This document shows, piece by piece, positions 46,582-59,215 of a stretch of 64,000 bases of DNA. The translations under genes were made by a program, and so were the position numbers. The notes beneath the pieces are model-generated. The model was given only the letters and a program-made list of their open reading frames with translations, ran no database searches and was not told where the DNA came from. Origin of the DNA: Papaver somniferum (taxonomy: Eukaryota; Streptophyta; Magnoliopsida; Ranunculales; Papaveraceae); assembly GCF_003573695.1 (NCBI RefSeq), contig NC_039364.1, positions 67,848,256 through 67,912,255 of the forward strand, in the 5' to 3' direction. Positions within the stretch are counted from its first letter, which is position 1, and every line of letters begins with the position of its first letter.

Positions 46582-48361
46582 TGAAAAAGCGGGGGTACGA
46601 CAACCACACCCAATATTTCACTTAGCAATCTGTATGAACAAACTTCAATATACTTTCTAGAGAATCAACTAGACAGTCAGACTCAATCTAGATAAAAAGT
46701 ATATCAAAGAGTTTATATCTCAATCTCTCGATTTGATATATACTTAAGCAAATAGAAATCTGCGAGTCTTTATCAAATACTAGAGAGATAACTTGGATGG
46801 TACCAAAGACCAATATCCAAGTGTCAATCAATTTAAATCAACAACCAAAAGGTCGGATATTCTAATTGATTGAACAACGCACAACCTGTGATATTTCAAT
46901 TATATAACAAAATATAATGCGGAAAAGAAATAACACAGACACCAGAATTTTGTTAACGAGGAAACGACAAATGCAGAAAACCCCCGGGACTTAGTCCAGA
47001 TTGAACACACAATGTATTAAGCCGCTACAGACACTAGCCTACTCCAAATTAACTTCGGTTTGGACTGTAGTTGAACCCCAATCAATCTCACACTGATCCA
47101 AGGTACAGTTATGCTCCTACGTCTCTGATCCCAGCATGATACTACGTACTTGATTCCCTTAGATGATCTCACCCACAACTAAGACTTGCTACGACCCAAA
47201 GTCGAAGACTTTAATAAACAAATTTGTATCACACAGAAAAGTCCGGTAATAGATAAATCCGTCTCCCACGAATATACCTACGAGTTTTGTTCCGTCTTTT
47301 GATAAATCAAGGTGAACAGGAACCAATTGATGAACCAGACTTATATTCCCGAAGAACAGCCTAGTATTATCAATCACCTCACAATAATACTAATCGACGC
47401 AGCGAAAAAAGATATTGTGGAATCACAAACGATGAGACAAAGTGTTTGTGATTACTTTTATATCTTGCCTATCGGAGATATCAATCTCAAGCCAATTATT
47501 ACAATTGTACTCGTACGATAGAAACAACAAAATCAGATCACACAACTACGAGAAAGCAGTATCGGCCTGGCTTCACAATCCCAATGAAGTCTTTAAGTCG
47601 TTAACCTGGTTTAGAAGAAGAAACCAAAGGTTAAAGGAGAATCGACTCTAGCTTAGCACAACTAGTATCACACAGAAGGTGTGGGGATTAGGTTTCCCAG
47701 TTGCTAGAGTTCTCCCTTATATAGTCTTTCAAATCAGGGTTTGCAGTCAATCTTAGCTTGGTAACAAAGCATTCAATATTCACCGTTAGATGAAAACCTG
47801 ATTTATATTCAAGCTAATATCTTTCAACCGTTAGATCGAAAACTAGCTTGTTACATACAAATGAAATGCACGTTTTGTAGCGCCCCCAAATCTAGCAGCT
47901 GACTAATCCAAGAGATTAACTATAAAATGAGGCGATAGGATCTAAATCATCTACTTAAACATTCAATTTAGAAATCTGTTTCAAAACTTAACCCATAACT
48001 AACCCAACACTCTGATATTACATAAATGAAAATCTGTCAAGTGATATAACAATACAATAATGTGTTGTTTAACAAATTAACAAACGATACAAATATAAAC
48101 GATAAACAAATATCTTCGATTCGCCCAAACGTTAAGCTACAAAAACGGATATCTTCATGTGCACCGATTCTTCTGATAACTGAAAAACTGAAGTGAAAAC
48201 GAGTGAGCACATCATCCCTAAAAGGGGTGCCCAATGGAAATAACATCTAACTTTTAAGTAATCATTGGCATGATTTGGAAAACAATCCATGTCTTCCCAA
48301 ACATTAAAAGACAACCAACACACTGAAGTAAACAACATGTATATGGAACTAACTCCTTTTA

Positions 48362-48500
48362 TATTTCTGTGGTGACATTTACACACCGTAATACTGGTGA
48401 CAATTACACACCTAGATAGTCTGTGGGTGAATGTACACACCCGTAATATTGGTGACAATTACACACCTAGATATTCTGGGTGACAATTACACACCCAACT
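48362..48500. repeat. Minisatellite in G1, unit about 28-55 bp
   Basis: Four to five diverged copies of 'ggtgacaattacacacc' followed by 'tagatattctg' or 'gtaatatt'. Confidence 0.8.
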
Positions 48501-49189
48501 GTGCAGGAAAGTATAAATGAAGGAGCGCATCCTATATACCACAAAAGGAAATTCTTATTTCCCATATCAATTCATAAAGACAAGCTAAACAGTACGGGTG
48601 CTTTCCAAACCATGGAAAGATTAAAAGAAATAACAGAACCTTCAGAATTCAGAATTAAAAAATGCAAGGAAAGCGTAACCAGACGATGCACGAGTTTGAT
48701 AAATGTAAACTTTTATAAATGAAAACATCAATGGTTGCAAAAGAGTTAAATGTATTCCCACCTCTTTTGATGACAAGCCACGCCTACCTCGAGATCCACA
48801 ATCCACTAGTTCATCCTTTGAACCGATCGTTGTTAATAACTAACTGTTAATCACACAAGAACTCTAAGAGATTATCCAAAAGGCTCACACAAGGCTCATA
48901 ACATAATTTCATACAAGTTCCCGTTATAAGCTAAGTGAACTATCTAATGGTTCTAAGTCCATTTATGGTTCTACACATCTTCATTATCCATCTCTTGCAT
49001 ATCTAAAGGTATACAATTCAATTAGGTTGGTTCTATAGTCCAATAGCCAAGTCTTATTAATATCTACAACTGTATAGAACTAGAATGAACAAAAGACTAA
49101 TTTAGACTTTAAGAGTCCAAAACATCAACTAAGAATACATGACACTAAGCCCAAGTTCACTAGATTCGGCCCATTACACAAGTGCTGAC

Positions 49190-49330
49190 CCAATTGGGTC
49201 AACTAACGGTCACTTATGGTCAAATGGTTCAACTAACAGTCAACGTCGAAGGTCAAAGTCCAGGGTAAATGGTCAAGTCTAGTCAAAGGGTTCAACTCAG
49301 TCAAGGTTCACTGAGTCATGTCTGGTCAAA
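49190..49330. repeat. Cluster of 'ggtcaa' motifs (TTGACC on minus strand) in G1
   Basis: At least seven copies of 'ggtcaa/agtcaa' within 140 bp, separated by 8-20 bp. TTGAC is the core of W-boxes bound by WRKY transcription factors. Whether the LTR responds to them is unknown. Confidence 0.55.
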
Positions 49331-50974
49331 TCTTAATTACTGAGTAAGTCACTCAGACAAACTGAGTCAGACAAAAACACAATCTAAGTTATACTAAATC
49401 TATTCAGTCAGACAAGCTCAACTAAGCATACCATGTTACAAATTACTCTAACTCTAATTCTTAAACCTTCATCTACCATTTCAACATCAATATAACAGTA
49501 CATATAATACAGATAACTTCAAAGATCAATCACAAAATTAAACTAAGACAACCTGCAATTGCAGCTTTAAGTAACATTCAATCCAACTCGAGCAACACCA
49601 CCACTATACTGAATCACTACCACATCTTCCTCAAACATTACAATTTCACCACCTTCATTAAATCCAACACAAGTTCAGTTTTAGTAACAATGAACCTCGG
49701 CAGTTCATTCATAATTTCTACCTGCAATAATTCATACAACTTCCAGAATCTTTCATCTTACTCAGACTCAATTAGCATACACCGAGACCAAATCTCATAA
49801 CCTGAAATTCCATTCATCACACAACCTTCAATTCAACTCCCTAATCATCTCCAATGCAACACTCCTTTACCACATTACTCCTTCTAAGTAATCTCATTCA
49901 AGCTCTTCTTAAACAACACCATTAATACCACAGACAATTCACAGCCTCCAATATGAGTTGCTCAGACAAATTGAACCCATTTCTTCTTTGACTTAACTCA
50001 GCAATTCATCTCAAGATCATTACCAATTCATCAATTCAGTTCATCACAAGCACATCCTAGGGTTCATTATTATAACACCTTGAAATTCTAGCTCCAACAT
50101 ACATACACTCATCTCAAATCTTAATTCAATTACCAAACATATAACCTCAATGAATCTTAACAACTCAATTCAAAAGTACCAAAGTTAAACAATTTAAAAC
50201 TTACTGGTTCACCAACACAATTCTATTGTAACCCTAATTGATCAACCACCATCATTAATTTCATCCTTTGAAACATAAATTCATCTGTAACTCCACTCTA
50301 ATCCCTTCAATTACCCATAACCCATATCAATTCGACATCCTAGAATATCAGTTTCATCTTCTAAATCTTCAAGACATCAATCAAATCTATAAAACCTAAT
50401 TTACCTTTCTCCAATTCATCATCATAACAACTTCACAACAACAAATCAGCACCAACTCATCGCCAATTTCTTCTTATACATCACTCATTCGAACTTTAAT
50501 TCAACTCAGTAAACCCTAATAATTTCTCAGAACCATTAACATCTCAATTCTTCTTCAAAACAACACTACAACTTCAATTCAGCAACAACCCCTCATTCTA
50601 CATTAACTTACAATTCAATTTAACACATCCTCTAATTTCACTCCTAAACCTTCAAATTCATCTTCTAACACTTCTCTCGAATTTCTTCCAGACCCTAATT
50701 CTCACAGAACCTTAATTCTTCGATTCTCCATTAAAACATCTCAAAAACAGCAATTAAACAACAACCCTCTTCTTATTCATCTATCAGCAACTCGATTCAC
50801 ATCTCAATTCATACTAAATCCTAATTCAACCACATCAGACCCTAATTCTAATTACAACAACATCCACTCCTTCTTCTCTCGAGCCCAAACATAATATCAA
50901 CAACATGTTCTCCTTAATCTTCTCTCCCTCAATAATTAATTCTCTCAAACGAATCTCAAACTCACTTCTCAACG

Positions 50975-51045
50975 TCGGCAGAAGAAGGCAGAAAAGAAAA
51001 AAACGAAAGAGAAGAAGAAAGAAGAAGAAAAAAAAGAAGATGAGA
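50975..51045 (+). repeat. Purine-only run in G1
   Basis: About 60 bases of almost pure A/G ('gaagaagaaagaagaag' type). It gives open frames on both strands that are low-complexity artefacts. Confidence 0.8.
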
Positions 51046-51697
51046 GTTATCCTCTCGATTCGGGTTGATAAGGCCGACCCAGATTGTTAAAGGAACCCAA
51101 CCAAAAGATAAGGGCTGTCTCAGACGATCTAATGGCGAAAAGATTATTTTCCCTCCCCACATCTCGGATGATATCTTCTGCGTCTGGTTTCCGAATGATA
51201 CGTTCGAGTAGTCCATTCCACGTAACTTTTTGAGATCTATCCAACGGTATTAGTTTCGTATCTAGATCGTTGTTAGATTAATTTCTAATAATTAAATTAT
51301 ATTAACTAATCGAGTCACTATTGTCTAATTTGTCACTTGACTGGTCTAATAGCGTTGACGAGTTTGAGGGTCTTTACACGTTTCTAGGCTTGTGTAACCG
51401 TACCCAAACTTGTACATTTGTTGGTTCAACAATAGTCAACCAAATGGTTAGGCATATGATCACTTTCATATCAACCATATTCTTCTTCACCATAACTAGT
51501 TCAAATGACTCAAATGAACTAGTTAGAGAGTTGTTCAATTGCAAGGAAATCTTATGTAACTACACAAGACACAATCGAAGCAAAAACGATTTGATTCACT
51601 CAAATCGGTTCATGAACTATATAGCCACGGCTTGCAATTTGCATTCCTTATTTTATATAAGAATAAGTTCACAAACATCGTTTTTAGATATAACCTA

Positions 51698-51730
51698 CTC
51701 AAGTTCGCGGACTGGGTCCGCGAACTTGAG
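51698..51730. repeat. Perfect 14-bp stem hairpin in the B5 LTR
   Basis: 'ctcaagttcgcgga' (51698-51711), 5-base loop, and its exact reverse complement (51717-51730). It is followed at 51764-51778 by 'ttctcgggacgagaa', the hairpin also found in the other B LTRs. Confidence 0.85.
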
Positions 51731-52454
51731 TTCCCGGACGGAGTTTACAAACTCCATCAGAAATTCTCGGGACGAGAACTTCCGCCAGTTCACGGACTTG
51801 GCTTACGCCACCATGCCGGTTCTCTTGATCAACAAAGTTCACAAACTTCGGTTCAAGGAATAAGGACTTATACATATATGTGTTTCCACAACAATGCTTA
51901 TATCCTCCAATGGTTATATAATCTAAACTCTCATTCAATCATTGAAACATTCTTAGAGGACGTTGATATTCTATAGTTTTTATTCACAAACTATTTTTCG
52001 TCAAAGTATGCAATTTTCAAAGTGATTGAAACTTTTCATGACTTTCGTCACTAGGTAAAGATGAACTTGGATAAAGCGAAAGCTTACCAACACATATTTC
52101 GAGAAATAGATAGGCGAGATAAATTCAGCTCGAAATAGCAAATGTGTATAATCTAAGTCTATATAGAAAAACGACTTTTGTCTCAAGATAAGAGATAAAT
52201 AGACTTTTGAGTGATATATAAGTTCAAGTATCCACATACCTCTTAGTCAATGAAGATCCACCGGTTCCTTGAGTAGTCCTTCGTCTTGTATGATGATTGC
52301 CATGGAGTTCTTGAGATCAACTACACTTTTTATCCTTGTCCGAGACCTTAGCTATAGTAGACTAGAAATCAAGACTTATAGTTTTGGTCACTAACATTGA
52401 CAAACATGCTTGAGATAGCAACACATGCGAGTTCGACCGAGCAATGCTCTAACA

Positions 52455-54049
52455 ATCTCCCCCTTTGTCAATTTTAGTGACAAAACTATCAACACATATG
52501 GAATACAAAAAATAAATAAATTAACTGTTGTAGCTCCTATTCCATACGCCTAATCTTCAACATTACTCGAAATCTTCGTCACTTCCAAGTACTCAATGAT
52601 CCCAAAGGTTGTAAGTTCAGCATCATCGTTGTTGAAAATCCGTAGCTATAACAATGAGAAAACAAGAGTTCTCAATCATTGTTATACAGTGTCATAGTAT
52701 CATTACACAGCGTCAAAGTTCAATTATATCACAACTTCAACAACAATACTATGGTGATATGTATCACTCCCCCTTAGTCAATACTCCATCTCACATGGAA
52801 ACCACTCCCCCTTACATAATGATCCGAAAACCATATGTATTTGTAGTGTGAACTACATATTAATTCTCCCCCTTTTTGTCAATGAAATTGGCAAAGGTAC
52901 AAGAACGAGATCCTAATGAAATTTCCGAAAGAAACATTTCTTGACCAAAAGAAAGCAAAAATATATCATCTAATTTAGATGCAATCATAAAGCCGAAGCT
53001 AAATGCGTTCATCAAGGAGTTTGTAAAGATACAAGATAACCCCTATAATATTCCACAGCCGCACTCCCCACAAAGATTTGACAATTAAGCACAAGTTCAA
53101 TTAAGAACTCCCCCCCATAAAATGTCATTCCCGAAAGAACAACAAGAGCAACCTTAATTTCGAAAGAAAAGAAGGATTTCTTTGGACATAACAAATCTCA
53201 TACAAGTATGATTTTGAATCCAAAATACTCTACTAAACTAACCACAAGAGAACCCATGATTAAGTTAATCGAAAAATCCTCAAACATAAGTGAACTTATG
53301 GAGACTTAAAAACATACAATTAGATTAATCACAAGAGAACCCATAATTAATCTAATTGAAATACACAACCGAACTAATCACAAAAGTAATCAATTTAATT
53401 TGTCATGCTCGACATAAGAAAACTTACGGAGCAACAACTAAATAACCAAACAAGATGATTAATTTAGTTGAATATTCTCGACATAAAGTACCTCACGGAA
53501 AAACAACATAGCTAATCATAAAAATAATCAACTTGGTCGTTTAGTGCTCAACATAAGACATTTTACGGAGCCTGACAGTAATACATGATATATGGATCAG
53601 GGAAGATCAATACTGCGGAATACACAAGAATTCATTCTATTTTTCATCACTATTCGCATAACAAGATTCAATAGACATAATCCTTGTATACAAAAGATTT
53701 TAACCTATCTTCCATAAATAATTGACATAATAGGCTTAACTTTTGTATTTGTCAAAAGTCTATTCATTCTTTTATCAATACATGCATATCGACATACGAA
53801 AGACTTTACTTTTGACAAGGTATGGTACAATCATAGTTCACGGACGTAAACACACATATCCCATAACAATATTGCAATATATAAAACCATAAAGATTAAT
53901 ACTGCAAAAATCATCTTCCAAACAAGTTTAGAATTTTAAACCAATAAATCTAAAAACATGAAGATGAAAACGTTGGACATAACTATGTGTAATCACAATA
54001 ATGGCTATTCCAAACTCTAGTTATTCTTCTAATAAAAAACAAGAAAATA
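52455..54049 (-). other. B5 3' non-coding region with polypurine tracts and tandem repeats
   Basis: It is colinear with the 3' non-coding regions of B2-B4. Tracts lie at 52455, 52767, 52805, 52866 and 53109. Extra repeats of 'aaatcacaagagaacccat' type fill 53230-53420, and the 65-bp array is at 53620-53820. No gene. Confidence 0.75.
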
Positions 54050-54427
54050 GAAGATTTACTAGGAAATAAGACCTTTGAAGAATTCTTTATCGTCCCAGAA
54101 CTCCTTGTCGTCAACAACCATTGGGACATAAGGTTCATTAAGGTAGGAGTTTATATCAATAAACCTTCTCGGCTGATGTTATCGAAACAAGGCCTTCTGA
54201 ATTTCATGAGTCTTGTACACAAAATCCTTTATTTGTTGAATCTCCTTTCGCATCTCCTTCAACTCTTCAAGAACACCAGAAAACTTCTGAGAGTTTGAAG
54301 GAACGGCTCTTGGCTTCCTCACATTCCTTCTTTTTCTTTTCAAGGTAGGATATAACGGAGATTTCTCTTTTTCCTTCATGATTGATGGCTTAACAATCAT
54401 ATTAACATCTTTTCCATCGGAACACAT
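54050..54427 (-). pseudogene. B5 ORF2, cut by a stop
   Basis: The ATG at 54427 aligns with ORF2 of B3. It is open to the stop at 54179, so about 82 codons, covering the basic patch 'LKRKRRNVRKPR' and the coiled-coil stretch. The acidic C-terminal part is still visible after the stop ('PMVVDDKEFWDDKEFF', near 54120-54070). Confidence 0.65.
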
Positions 54428-54699
54428 CATGCTTGGAGTATCCATACGTATGGGTTTGTGAGAGGAAATCAAAAATTGAACTCAACAAGTAGTCTTGAGA
54501 TAAAAAGAGGTTTTGAGGAAGGAAAAAGGAATATAGGGTTTCGAAACCTTTAAACAGGTTCATACACGTCCAACTCACAACCCTATGAAGAGTAGAATTG
54601 TCGATAATAACCCTCCTTTGTTGAAGAATAAAAACTAAGAAAAGAAGAAAGAAAACTTTTCCTAAAGCCTGAGAGGTACAAAATCATTGTCTCTTTTGA

Positions 54700-56294
54700 T
54701 CAGGCACATGAGACAAGATTTCCAAAACAACACAATAAAGTTGCGTTGCGGTGAATAATAATTTGTCCACCATTTTCCTCTTGAGAGGAATCCACAGACC
54801 TTTGTCTATCAACATGATTCGACCATACTTTCTTCTCTAATGGTCTTGGTTTATCTTTGTAAACTAACTTCTTAGACGAAGATAAAATCCTACATACCTC
54901 AGCGGTCTTCTGAGCAAGTTTAAGCTTATTTGCTAATTGATTTGCTCTTCGTTGAAGTTTGTTGACGTGCCTCAATTGGTGTTTGTACTTGTAACACCTT
55001 GAAACTTCATGACCCTTTAGAGAACAATACGAGCACGTCAAACTAGGATAAAAGTCAGGCTTCTGAGATGTGCACGCAACTAGACACATGGTGGAACCTG
55101 AAACATTACAAACAGAGTTTCCAAGAAATGGGTCAATTTTTTCTTCCAGATTAGTTGGGTTCTCTTCTGAAAGCATATTGAGATTGATGTATGTATTGCT
55201 ACAGTTATCAAAATCAAACTTTTCACCAAGAAGTACAACACTTGATTTCTCGTCTTCATTGGAATCATAGTTTTCAGACATTTCATCAAGAGTTGCAGCA
55301 AGACATTTGTTCTCAGTGTATTTTCTACGATTTGGGCACTCGTTTACAAAATGAAGAAATCTCTTACACTTAAAGCACTGAGGCATATCCTTATCATCAG
55401 TTTCATCTGTTTCCCTATTTTTAGGAAGAATACGATTATGAGGTTTAACTGATGCTTTAGGCTTATATCTGGAGAACCGTTTACTTCTCTTCAACAGAAG
55501 ATCCCTAAACTGTCTTGTGATCATCGAGACTGACTTGTCAAGATCTTCATCTGATGAATCTGTCTCAGAGTGATCATCTTCAGAGATATACACTTTTTTT
55601 ACTCTTATCAAGTAATTTAGTGTCCTTTTGTGCTTTGAACGCAACATCCTTAGTTTTGGATGAATGTTCGTGATCAAAGATCTTAAGCTTCCCAACCAGC
55701 ATATTTCTGGAGATATTATCAAGGTTATTTCCCTCAACGATTGCATGCTTCTTAGAGTCGTATCTAGATGGCAGCGATCTGAGAATTTTCATCACAATGT
55801 CTTTTTCAGGGAAAGTCTTACCCAATGCAAAAGATGCATTAACAATTTCAGACACTTTGTGATTAAACTCATCAAATTTTTGTTCATCTGTCATACGAAG
55901 GTTTTCCCAATCGAAATTAAGGTTTTGAATCCTAGCTTCCTTTTTACTGGAGTTACCTTCGAATACGGTTTCTAAGATATCCCGTGCATCTTTAGACCTC
56001 GCGCAATTTGACACATGGTGCTGAAGATTTGGGGGTAATGGCATGTATAATGGCATTCAAACCGTCGGAATTTTCCTTTGAAACATTTATCTCGGCAGGG
56101 GTGTATTCACCAATAGGTTTGGGAACGTTTACATCTCCAACTGCCACGACGAGAGCATTATAGCAATTAACAACATATACCCATTATTGAAAATCATGTG
56201 CTTGAAGAAAAGCTCGCATAACAATTTTCCACCATAAGTAATTAGAGCCATCGAAGACTGGTGGTACGTTAATTGAGATATCACCTCTGTCCAT
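54700..56294 (-). pseudogene. gag: B5 gag, broken; two zinc knuckles kept
   Basis: It starts at the ATG at 56294, 50 bp after the primer site, with 'VPPVFDGSNYLWWKIVMRAF' of the copia gag N-terminus. Codon 37 is a stop (56184-56186). Frame changes follow; 56056-55580 covers the gag core and 55746-54700 the C-terminal half. Both knuckles are complete: 'CFKCKRFLHFVNEC' (near 55335-55384) and 'CSYCSLKGHEVSRC' (near 54993-55041). This is the best reference copy in the window for the B gag layout: core, acidic S/D stretch, knuckle 1, acidic linker, knuckle 2, K/E/L-rich tail. Confidence 0.85.
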
Positions 56295-56343
56295 AGAATC
56301 AAATCGCTACAAACACAGACTTGTGAGGTCTTGAACGTGTTTG

Positions 56344-56360
56344 CCTGCTCTGATACCAAT
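56344..56360 (-). other. B5 primer-binding site (initiator tRNA-Met)
   Basis: On + 'cctgctctgataccaat', directly next to the LTR at 56361. Confidence 0.95.
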
Positions 56361-56691
56361 TGAAAAAGCGGGGTACAACAACCACATCCAATATTTCTCT
56401 TAGCAATATTTAAGGACAAACTCCAATATACTTTCTATAGAATCAACTAGACAGTCAGACTCAATGTAGATAAAAAGTATACCAAAGAGTTTATATCTCA
56501 ATCTCTCGATTTGATATATACTCAAGAAAATAGAAATCTTCGAGTCTTTATCAAATACTAGAGAGATAATTTGTATGGTACCAAAGACCAATATCCAAGT
56601 GTCAATCAATTTAAATCAACAACCAAAAGGTCGGATATTCTAATTGATTGAACAACTCACAACCTGTGATATTTCAATTATATAACAAAAT
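56361..56691 (-). repeat. B5 5' LTR fragment, cut by A4
   Basis: The first 331 bp on + ('tgaaaaagcggggtac' onward) are colinear with 46582-46915. It breaks at 'tataacaaaat', where the A4 LTR starts. Confidence 0.9.
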
Positions 56692-57414
56692 TGTTAGAGC
56701 ATGGCTCGGTTGAACTCACCAAGCGTTGGTATGTCAAGTTTGGTTGTCATATTTTAGTGAATCAAAACTCATGTTAAGAGTCGCTTGATTATGTACTAGA
56801 GTTAAACTTCGTATATGTTAGCTTGAAAGTATTAGGATATGAGACATTACAAGTATTGCAAAGACTTGAAGATGTGAAGAAGCAAGGAGCTACAAAGAAA
56901 ACAATCATCCTTCCACTTGAGGTTAGTGATATTTGACTTGAACTGTTTCATCCCCTAACGTATCTTTCAAGTCGTGCATATTGAAAACATAACTGCGAAG
57001 CATATTTGAACTCTAGATAGACATAGTATTAAGGAATACAATACGAGGTTTATTGCTTAACCATTAAACTTTGTAGATAAGACATCGCCATAATCATTTG
57101 AATGCTATTGTGATTATGTATGGGTATGAGGTGAGGATTTCATCCTAGGGAACAATGTTTACATGTGTTCTAAGGAAGTTAGTTCATAAACTTGTTTTTT
57201 GAACCGAAAAGGAAACTACCAGGTGTTATTGGTTTTGTTATTCATTGCATATCTTATGAACAACCAATATGTGTGATAAAGTAGAACCGCTCACAACTTG
57301 TTGTGTTTTTGGTAGAACTATTTACAAAGGCCTGACTTTTGTATTAGTATAACTTTTATTAGTAAAACTAATATTAAGTAATGACCTTGGTATGATCGGA
57401 TTATGTCTTCCTTG

Positions 57415-57600
57415 GGGAAAGGGAACAAATCCTTGTAAGGGAAAGGGAACCGATCCTTGTAAGGGGTTCAGTACATCAAGGGGAAGCGATCCTTGTGTGG
57501 GGTGCAACAAGGTTTACAACAGAAAGGGGAACCGATCCTGTGAACATGTGCAACACATATATGTTAGATACCATATATATGTGGGGAACCGATCCTAGTA
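57415..57600 (+). repeat. A4 LTR module of 'ggggaaccgatcct' motifs
   Basis: Six copies of 'aaggggaaccgatccttg' and variants, the same module as A3 and the A2 3' LTR. Two more copies of 'gggaaccgatcctagt' lie in the internal region near 61580-61612. Confidence 0.85.
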
Positions 57601-58150
57601 CCTAGTCAACCGAACCTTTTGGGAAGCTAGTGTGACTATGCGTAGTACTCACATGGAGGTAGAACCGAATTTTTTTTTGGTAGAACCGTAAACCCATGAT
57701 TGTGATTGAATGTTGGTTTGATCAATCACATAGTTCTTGAAAGTCAGATGAACCAATTCTAAACTTATTTGGAAGTGTGGCAAATCGGTTTCAAGGTTGT
57801 ATGTGTGAAAGAGAACTTACAAATTTAAGATGTCAAAAAACTTTGAATACGTGTTGAAAATGTTTATTTCTATAATTGTTCAAAGATATTCCTCAAAGGC
57901 TAAGGGAAGAGAATCCCAGGATCGAAACACAAATAAGTTAAGAATATTTTAATTAAGGTTATTAATTTCATTTGTATGGAAATTACAGAATTAGTAATGT
58001 GCATTTACTAATTATATTTTCCAAGAGATTTCGATTGTTATTTTTGGACAGAGCATTTCCAGGAATTATGAAAACCGAATCTGTGCATTTATGAATATCT
58101 TGAGAATATTTTAGGTTTTGGAAATTCCTTGGTGTCCAAACTTCCTTGTA

Positions 58151-58158
58151 TATAAATA
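58151..58158 (+). promoter_or_regulatory. TATA box of the A4 5' LTR
   Basis: 'tataaata' in 'cttgtatataaataca', at the same place as in the other A LTRs, about 1.3 kb before the LTR end. Confidence 0.6.
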
Positions 58159-59149
58159 CACGAAGTTTGCCTTTCTAGAAAACTAATCCTTCGTAACAAC
58201 AGACTTCCTCTTTTGTCTTTGTGACTGGTGTAGCCGCCTATCGGAGAGGAGAGTAATCTAATTATGTGAAATCTCTTACGGCCGCTCGTTTTAAAGTCTT
58301 CTTTGGGATTGAGAATCTCTAGCGCGACCCGTTGTTGGGAAACTAGATAATTGCGGTTTATCTTTGTTTTCGATTGATTTGATTGATTAACGTCGGTTGA
58401 AATCTGATTGCACCTAGTTTGTTTATTCTTGAGAATCTTCTCTTATGATATAAGATTCACTCAAACTAGTTCAGAGTTTCGAAAGGGATATTTAGACTGT
58501 TGTTAGTTCTAAAGACGATCTTGTGATAATCCATTGTTAACAGACTCCGTTCTGTGCGTGATTGGTCACAAGAGATTCAAGTGATTGTGTGCAGGTTTTT
58601 ATTGAAGATTTAAGAAGATTTGAAGACAAAGAAGATATTGAAGATCTGACTTGGGTTTTATAATCCTTGGTGTGCAAAATACTTATTTCGGTAAAAGAGG
58701 ATCCAATTTATAATCAGTTTATCCTTGTGGTAGATTGGATTGATAAATTGAGTAGATCGGCATCAACACGGTTCTTCGGATTAAAGGTGTTGTTGGCTTA
58801 ATCTTAAACGATTTCCTTATGGTGATTAAACATAAGATAGATCTAGACCCGACGAAGGAGTTTATGTTAAGATAAACGGAAGAGCCTTTGTCCGACTCAT
58901 ATCACTTGGTTGAATAGAGTTGATACCAAACAGATTTCTTGTCCCTTTACTGCTTGGAATACGAACCAAAGGGATTGTTCCAAGTACGTGACTTATTCAT
59001 AGGTCGGAGGCGTGGGAATATAAACGCAACTAAGTGAACTATGGGGTTAGTTACTTGGTCTCAACTATACGAAGTTAGGTGTAATTTTGTGTAGCGGCTT
59101 TATCCTGAGAGTATTCAATTCTGGACTAGGTCCCGGGGTTTTTCTGCAT

Positions 59150-59215
59150 TTGCGGTTTCCTCGTTAACAAAATCTTGCTACGTCATTTACTTTTATTTTC
59201 CGCATTATAATTTTT
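59150..59215 (-). repeat. Conserved block common to A and B LTRs
   Basis: Reverse complement reads 'gaggaaaccgcaaatgcaga' followed by 'aaaaccccgggacctag'. The same block is found near 13480, 14890, 21500, 23200, 28040, 31495, 35025, 41115 and 46960. It lies about 300-350 bp inside the LTR end next to the primer site, so in the R/U5 part. It is the best conserved LTR stretch between the two families. Confidence 0.8.

Larger units (their letters stand above)
47876..51378. mobile_element. G1: solo LTR of a Ty3/gypsy-type element inserted in the B5 LTR
   Basis: A 3503-bp insertion starting 'tgtagcgcccccaaatc' and ending 'gagggtctttaca', flanked by a perfect 5-bp duplication 'cgttt' (47871-47875 and 51379-51383). 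The ends resemble the TGTAACACCC...GGGTGTTACA termini of Tekay-type chromovirus LTRs. It has no gag or pol. The interior holds a minisatellite, a 'ggtcaa' cluster, a long pyrimidine-rich stretch (49500-50900) and a purine run. The open frames within (for example 48480-48722) show no recognised domain. Lineage is by terminus similarity only. Confidence 0.75.
46582..52454 (-). repeat. B5 3' LTR, split by solo LTR G1
   Basis: Parts 46582-47875 and 51384-52454, about 2.37 kb net. The right half differs from other B copies in its variable module: a 14-bp stem hairpin at 51698-51730 stands where B1-B4 have 'gtacgcgtac' sites. The end 'gcaatgctctaaca' is followed by 'atctccccctttgtc'. Confidence 0.9.
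46582..56691 (-). mobile_element. B5: family B Sirevirus-like element (TR-GAG), 5' LTR cut by A4
   Basis: On the minus strand: 5' LTR fragment (56691-56361), primer site, gag pseudogene, ORF2 pseudogene, polypurine tracts, 3' LTR (52454-46582, carrying G1). It inserted in the B4 gag. The rest of its 5' LTR should lie beyond A4, outside the window. No pol is present. Confidence 0.9.

Noticed and set aside
48037..48458. Overlapping minus-strand ORFs in G1
   Set aside because: They cover a minisatellite, overlap in two frames and show no domain.
50905..51090. K/R-rich ORF, possible basic protein
   Set aside because: The lysine and arginine run comes from a purine-only low-complexity tract.
51321..51863. 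180-codon ORF on +
   Set aside because: It spans the G1/B5 junction and the target duplication, so it is a chance frame made by the insertion.
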